Source: Larix sibirica
Lineage: Eukaryota > Streptophyta > Pinopsida > Pinales > Pinaceae
NCBI GenBank assembly: GCA_004151065.3
Contig: NWUY0304173594.1
Span: forward strand, 1 to 11,556
Reading direction: 5' to 3'
Length of the DNA stretch: 11,556 bases
Below, piece by piece: positions 7,887-11,556 of the stretch. The position numbers were made by a program, and so were the translations under genes. The first letter of the stretch is position 1; the number at the start of each line of letters is the position of its first letter. The notes below the pieces were generated by a model. It saw nothing but the letters and a program-made list of their open reading frames with translations. It was not told the origin of the DNA and did no database searches.

Positions 7887-8991
7887 AACTTCAAGATATG
7901 AAAACAAATACGAGAATACCCAAATATACCATTTAACTTTTATGTCTCTATGTACAATCAAATGTTTACTTCAGAACTCGGTACAGCTAGAAGAATAAAA
8001 AAATAGGAAAAAGAAAGACCGCCAACAATCAGAACACAAGGAATTTAAGAAAGAGAGCAGAACTTGCCATCACTAGCACTAGTTATCCTCAACATATAGC
8101 ACATTTCGAAATCATAATTCTAACATACAATCTTGAACTACAATGCAGGATTTGGAAGTCATAAATCTAACATCAAATCTCAAACTGCAATATAGGAACA
8201 AAGAATCCAAGTCATACCAGATTTGAAACAAATAATAGTTACAACTAGAACAATGACCACAGGGAAACTAGCTTAACTATCCATAACCTTATGCCATGGC
8301 ATATTTTTCCTAGCACATCTTCAAGAAAGATCCCTATACACCAATATCTATTTACATACACTTTTTGCTATCCGTATTTGAGTGAAGACATTGACATAAG
8401 CAAAAGGGGAATCAAGATTGAGCACATACACCTAATGGAAATATTCATGGATAGGAGATATATTATACTATATATTTCTCATAATTACTTGGTCTACAGA
8501 GGTGAAAAAAAAAGCAACACCATCGACATTGTTACAAGTAGCAGCCAGCAAAACATGGCATGGTATTTTTTGCACAAGGCAAATACTTTAGCATGTACCA
8601 TAACCCATCTAGGCGAAAGAAGTTATAAATCAAAAATAGGTAGTGTTCAAGACATAGATCTAGAATGCATCAAATAGAATATCTACCTTTAAGGGGGTCA
8701 TGTATTGAATATAATATAGTGATCAAGATAGATAGGCTATAACATTGGATTGACAGTTACATGAATGACTATTATTACCATAGCTGTCAACATCACTGCT
8801 ATTTTTTGCGTGGCTGGGTCTCCTCATTATATCTTCAACAATATTATGAATGCCATTACTATTCCAAGTAATCTTATTTTATCATACTACTCAGTTGATT
8901 GCCATTATTACGCTTGTTTTACGATTTACTTTTTTTAATATAGGCATGTAGTAACTTGATACTGGCATTGTAAAGATCATAAAGCACCATT
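7887..8991. other. AT-rich stretch with a 128-codon open frame of unknown status
   Basis: The longest open frame of the window is plus-strand 8291-8677, from an ATG in a CTTATGCC context to a TAG. Its translation is rich in Ile, Tyr, Ser and His, has no signal peptide or clear membrane segment, and matches no family I know. Codon choice follows the A/T bias of the surroundings. I lean toward chance or a decayed coding piece rather than a gene. The rest shows only the diverged repeat at 8111-8197. Confidence 0.3.
8111..8197. repeat. 47-bp-period duplication, diverged
   Basis: Segments 8111-8150 and 8158-8197 align without gaps at 31 of 40 positions, sharing TCATAA, TCTAACAT, AACT and AGGA blocks. 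The level of divergence matches the duplication at 1645-1726. Confidence 0.65.
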
Positions 8992-9129
8992 AAGTACTGT
9001 AAGCACGAGAGAATACAGACCATTAAGTAGATAGTATTACAGGCCATTAAGTAGCTAGAATTACAGACAATTGTGTAGTGTAAGTATTAGAGAATACAGA
9101 CCATCAAGTACCTAGTATTACAACCATTG
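8992..9129. repeat. Small higher-order repeat, modules A-B-B-A-B
   Basis: Two related modules alternate. A is 33 bp with GAGAATACAGACCAT (8992-9024 and 9073-9105). B is 24 bp, AAGTA followed by a variable base and TAG, then ATTACA (9025-9048, 9049-9072 and 9106-9129). The two A copies are 81 bp apart, which is 33+24+24. The ends of A and B resemble each other (ACAGACCAT / ACAGGCCAT), so B is probably A with an internal 9-bp loss. The copies have diverged by scattered substitutions. Confidence 0.85.
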
Positions 9130-11237
9130 ATTACAAAAGCCATTGGATTACCACTAGTTATATTAATGATGCTCGAGCATACTAATTGCATGACTATTTC
9201 ACCTATTGTAACATCAATACAGTGTATCACTATTCCATAATGTATAAGCACTTGGATAAGAGATGTACTTGTATCAATTGCGTATGTGAACCTGTAGTTG
9301 GTCATGTTTCCATATTCAACACATAGTTTGATGTTGTTAGATTTATCACCATCACTGAATATATCCACTAGTTCAATATTTTCATCGTAACCTTTAACCT
9401 TATAACCTAACTTGAGCTTTCTCCATTATAATGAAGTAGAATAAGGGATATGTTGAATACAAGCTAAGACTGCTTTGTTAAACCTACAGTATTATCCACA
9501 ATATAAGTGAATCCAAGCCTATCAAGTAGTAACAGAATTAAAGCATGTTGTAAGTGTACTTTTATTTAACAATTACGTGTATGTGTAATAATCTTGTACT
9601 ATGATCTAATCACATTACCATAATAATGACACCTCTTTTCCATGGATACTATTGGAACACATATAGCTATGTGTGTTCCATAATCAATGAGGTGCCTGAA
9701 ATAATAGGCAAAGCTTATATGTAGTTACTAATACAAGATAATAAAACAATGATACGCTTATGGTGTACAAGCTAGCTCATTATTTGACATCCCAGGCTTA
9801 ATGCCTTGTGTTCTTAATTCAATCGTGTTCATCACATACAAGGATTCAATAAGCATTACGTATTTGACATAACCTTACTTTGTACTTGACTATGGATTTA
9901 CACTAGCAAGTATTACAAAGCTTCTATGATTCCACACGGAACACAGACATTGTATAGAATAATACCATTGTTGAAATCACTACAACTTTCATTATCTTTT
10001 GCTTGATCAGTTTATATGAGTTAACCCTGGTAGAACACTACTAAGTCCACTGGTATTGGTTAATCATAGTGCTTTCTCTATCACACTTTATGGTAAGTAA
10101 CTTCCTAATTAGTCTTGTTTCATAATAGTTACCAGTATTAGTGCAACCAACATATGTGATATAAGTATATGTATTTGAACTAAGGTGTATACAAGTTATA
10201 CCAACATGTATTATTTACTTGTCTTGTGTTCTTACTACTATGAGGTAGGCTATGGATGTACTGTAATCATACTATCTATTATATATCATTGAATATCAGT
10301 TTGAACAAGGCTAATACATTGATGGGATTACATCATGGAAACATCACATCCTATGCACATTGTTGCTACTACTTAATTAGCTTAATCCTGTAACTAATAT
10401 GGGATTTATTGCATATACCAGTAATCAAATTATTATTTCTAACAATGAACATTAAGCTAACAAGGATACTACATGTGAAATCACTTTGTGCTTGATTTTT
10501 TATACGCATAAGCCAATCCACTAGTTTTTTTCTCTACCAATACGATACAAGTGATTACAGTTGTTTGCAGCTATGTTATGACGTGAATCTTAGACATATA
10601 ATCTTACACACTATTCAAGCTTATTACAAACTCTAACTTACTAGAATAGGAAATATCAATAATCAAACCTATCATAGAGTAGAGATGTGCAAGCAAGCCC
10701 TCGGAATATAGAGACACACTTGGTCAATTTTGGTCCTGTACTATGTTGATGCACCGACAAATGCATAGACCAGTATATATCTTGACCCTTTAATATAACT
10801 CTATATCTCCACTATTCCACCCACTCTGAATTTTAAGGGCATTATCAATGAACTATGAAACAATATATTTTTGGGGATTATATTAGCCCACTTGCTTTTG
10901 CAACATTATCATCTTATCCCTACATTCTTCCATTCATCATTCTACATAAATTTCTTCATGGGAAATAGCATGTGCTATATTGAAAATCCTATGGAAGTAG
11001 ATGATGGAACTCTAGGTTTGCTACTGTCTATGACAACAAACTCAAATGAGTGCTACAGAAGCATGAATTTGCACTATTCCAAAGACATACTGAGACTTGA
11101 ACATAAGGAATTACATCGATTTCTTCATGGGCCCCAGTTGTTGGCATTAAGTTATCATACTAACTCACCAAGTAAATCCAATTACTACTCTTATTGTCAA
11201 ATCCAAATGTAAACTTGTCTTTGTTGGAAGAAGTTGA
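9130..11237. other. AT-rich intergenic stretch, no recognised gene
   Basis: Open frames of 93 codons (minus 9368-9087, partly inside the higher-order repeat) and 113 codons (plus 10871-11212) have no recognised domain. The 113-codon frame contains MEVDDGTLG and two copies of a 12-mer, TTTCTTCATGGG (10951-10962 and 11120-11131), that are 169 bp apart and so in different frames. No TIR-bounded transposon, LTR pair or RNA gene was seen. Confidence 0.45.
9653..9680. repeat. Short imperfect inverted repeat
   Basis: TGGAACACATA (9653-9663) pairs with TATGTGTGTTCCA (9668-9680) across a TAGC centre, with a 2-nt length difference. Weaker complementarity extends outward (ACCTC at 9631-9635 and GAGGT at 9690-9694), so this may be the core of an older foldback. 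Confidence 0.6.
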
Positions 11238-11279
11238 CATTGATGTTGAAAAGCGTGTCATTGATGTCAAAACGGTGAA
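11238..11279. repeat. 21-bp tandem duplication
   Basis: Units 11238-11258 and 11259-11279 both start CATTGATGT and share an AAAA run followed by a G/C-rich end. A third, shorter CTTGATGTCAA lies at 11299-11309. The 21-bp period keeps a plus-strand frame (LLEEVDIDVEKRVIDVK) open through it, but that frame ends soon after and is not recognised. Confidence 0.75.
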
Positions 11280-11311
11280 GAGATCTATGGTGTTTCCCTT
11301 GATGTCAAGGT

Positions 11312-11324
11312 GATGATGATGATG
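11312..11324. repeat. (GAT)4 microsatellite
   Basis: Four GAT units followed by G, directly after a GATGTCAAGGT segment that belongs to the preceding repeat family. It is too short to have a likely role. Confidence 0.9.
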
Positions 11325-11348
11325 TGGTTGTAGTAGAGATAGATTTTT

Positions 11349-11534
11349 TTGGTAATGTTTGATGAAGCCTTCAAGCCCCTAGAGAATACTGTAATGATCC
11401 TAAGGAATCCCTTAAAGAATATCATTGTCACGAGTGTATATAACTCCAAAGTGGTCCCCTTATGGCATAGCAGATGCGCATGGCCCTCACGGGAAGACAC
11501 TTTGATTTGTACACAAGTGGTACAAAGACCCTAG
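11349..11534 (+). other. Coding-like open frame at the right edge, unknown protein
   Basis: A 61-codon plus-strand frame starts at an ATG after a T-rich run and ends at TAG. It contains FDEAFKPLEN near its start, a central KNIIVTSVYNSKVVPLWHSR and CAWPSRED near the end. The segment is richer in G and C than the DNA to its left and reads more like protein than most frames here. An antisense frame (11500-11285) is also open, and the frame carries a block that recurs 152 bp away, so chance remains possible. I recognise no family. Confidence 0.2.
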
Positions 11535-11551
11535 AGAAGCCCCTAATGATC
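11377..11551. repeat. Block repeated with a 152-bp period at the right edge
   Basis: CCCTAGAGAA, five variable bases, then TAATGATC occurs at 11377-11399 and again at 11529-11551 with identical internal spacing. Preceding bases are also similar (TTCAAGCCC and TACAAAGACCC). The second copy runs to within five bases of the window end, so this could be the start of a longer tandem array. Confidence 0.7.
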
Positions 11552-11556
11552 ATGAT

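Noticed and set aside
8992-9129. CRISPR array
   Set aside because: The units are contiguous modules without unique spacers, the copies diverge, and the window looks eukaryotic.
10871-11212. 113-codon plus-strand frame as a gene
   Set aside because: No domain, no codon bias, Tyr/Ser/His-rich content typical of A/T-rich noncoding DNA, and an internal direct repeat that is out of frame.

Overview
The window looks like plant nuclear DNA that is mostly intergenic. It is AT-rich (about two thirds by eye), its open frames are short, and no bacterial-style operons or rRNA/tRNA genes are visible. The one domain I recognise is a U-box of the plant PUB (E3 ubiquitin ligase) type, read on the minus strand. 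Splice-like signals, foldback DNA and a long tract of degenerate telomere-like CCCTAA words also point to a land plant. A grass is possible but not shown.

Layout. 1-1,250: AT-rich DNA with a 51-bp tandem duplication, a G/C-richer patch holding nested inverted repeats with ACGTG cores (851-921), and three small repeat clusters. 1,500-2,820: the only gene-like zone, all on the minus strand. It holds a U-box exon (2127-1954) with a good 3' splice site and a plausible 96-bp intron upstream. A second short coding-like segment lies near 2711-2642, and local tandem duplications surround both. No kinase, USP or ARM-repeat part of a PUB protein was found, so I read it as a gene fragment. 3,241-3,315: a 38-bp tandem duplication. 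3,952-4,086: a foldback element with 57/58-nt arms and a 20-nt loop. 4,100-5,637: about 1.5 kb of G-poor, degenerate telomere-like sequence (AACCC/CCCTAA/CCTATAA words on the plus strand) with a perfect 47-bp duplication and a short palindrome inside. 5,640-8,990: AT-rich DNA with no recognised gene, two small tandem duplications and one 128-codon open frame of unknown status. 8,992-9,129: a small higher-order repeat of 33- and 24-bp modules in the order A-B-B-A-B. 9,130-11,556: AT-rich DNA with no recognised gene, short repeats, and a sequence block that recurs 152 bp apart at the right edge.

Nothing here forms a pathway. The recurring theme is structural: at least ten independent two-copy tandem duplications with units of about 21-51 bp, next to a foldback and a telomere-like tract. 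That pattern fits slippage or error-prone break repair in a decaying intergenic region. All identifications come from reading the sequence; no database search was possible.
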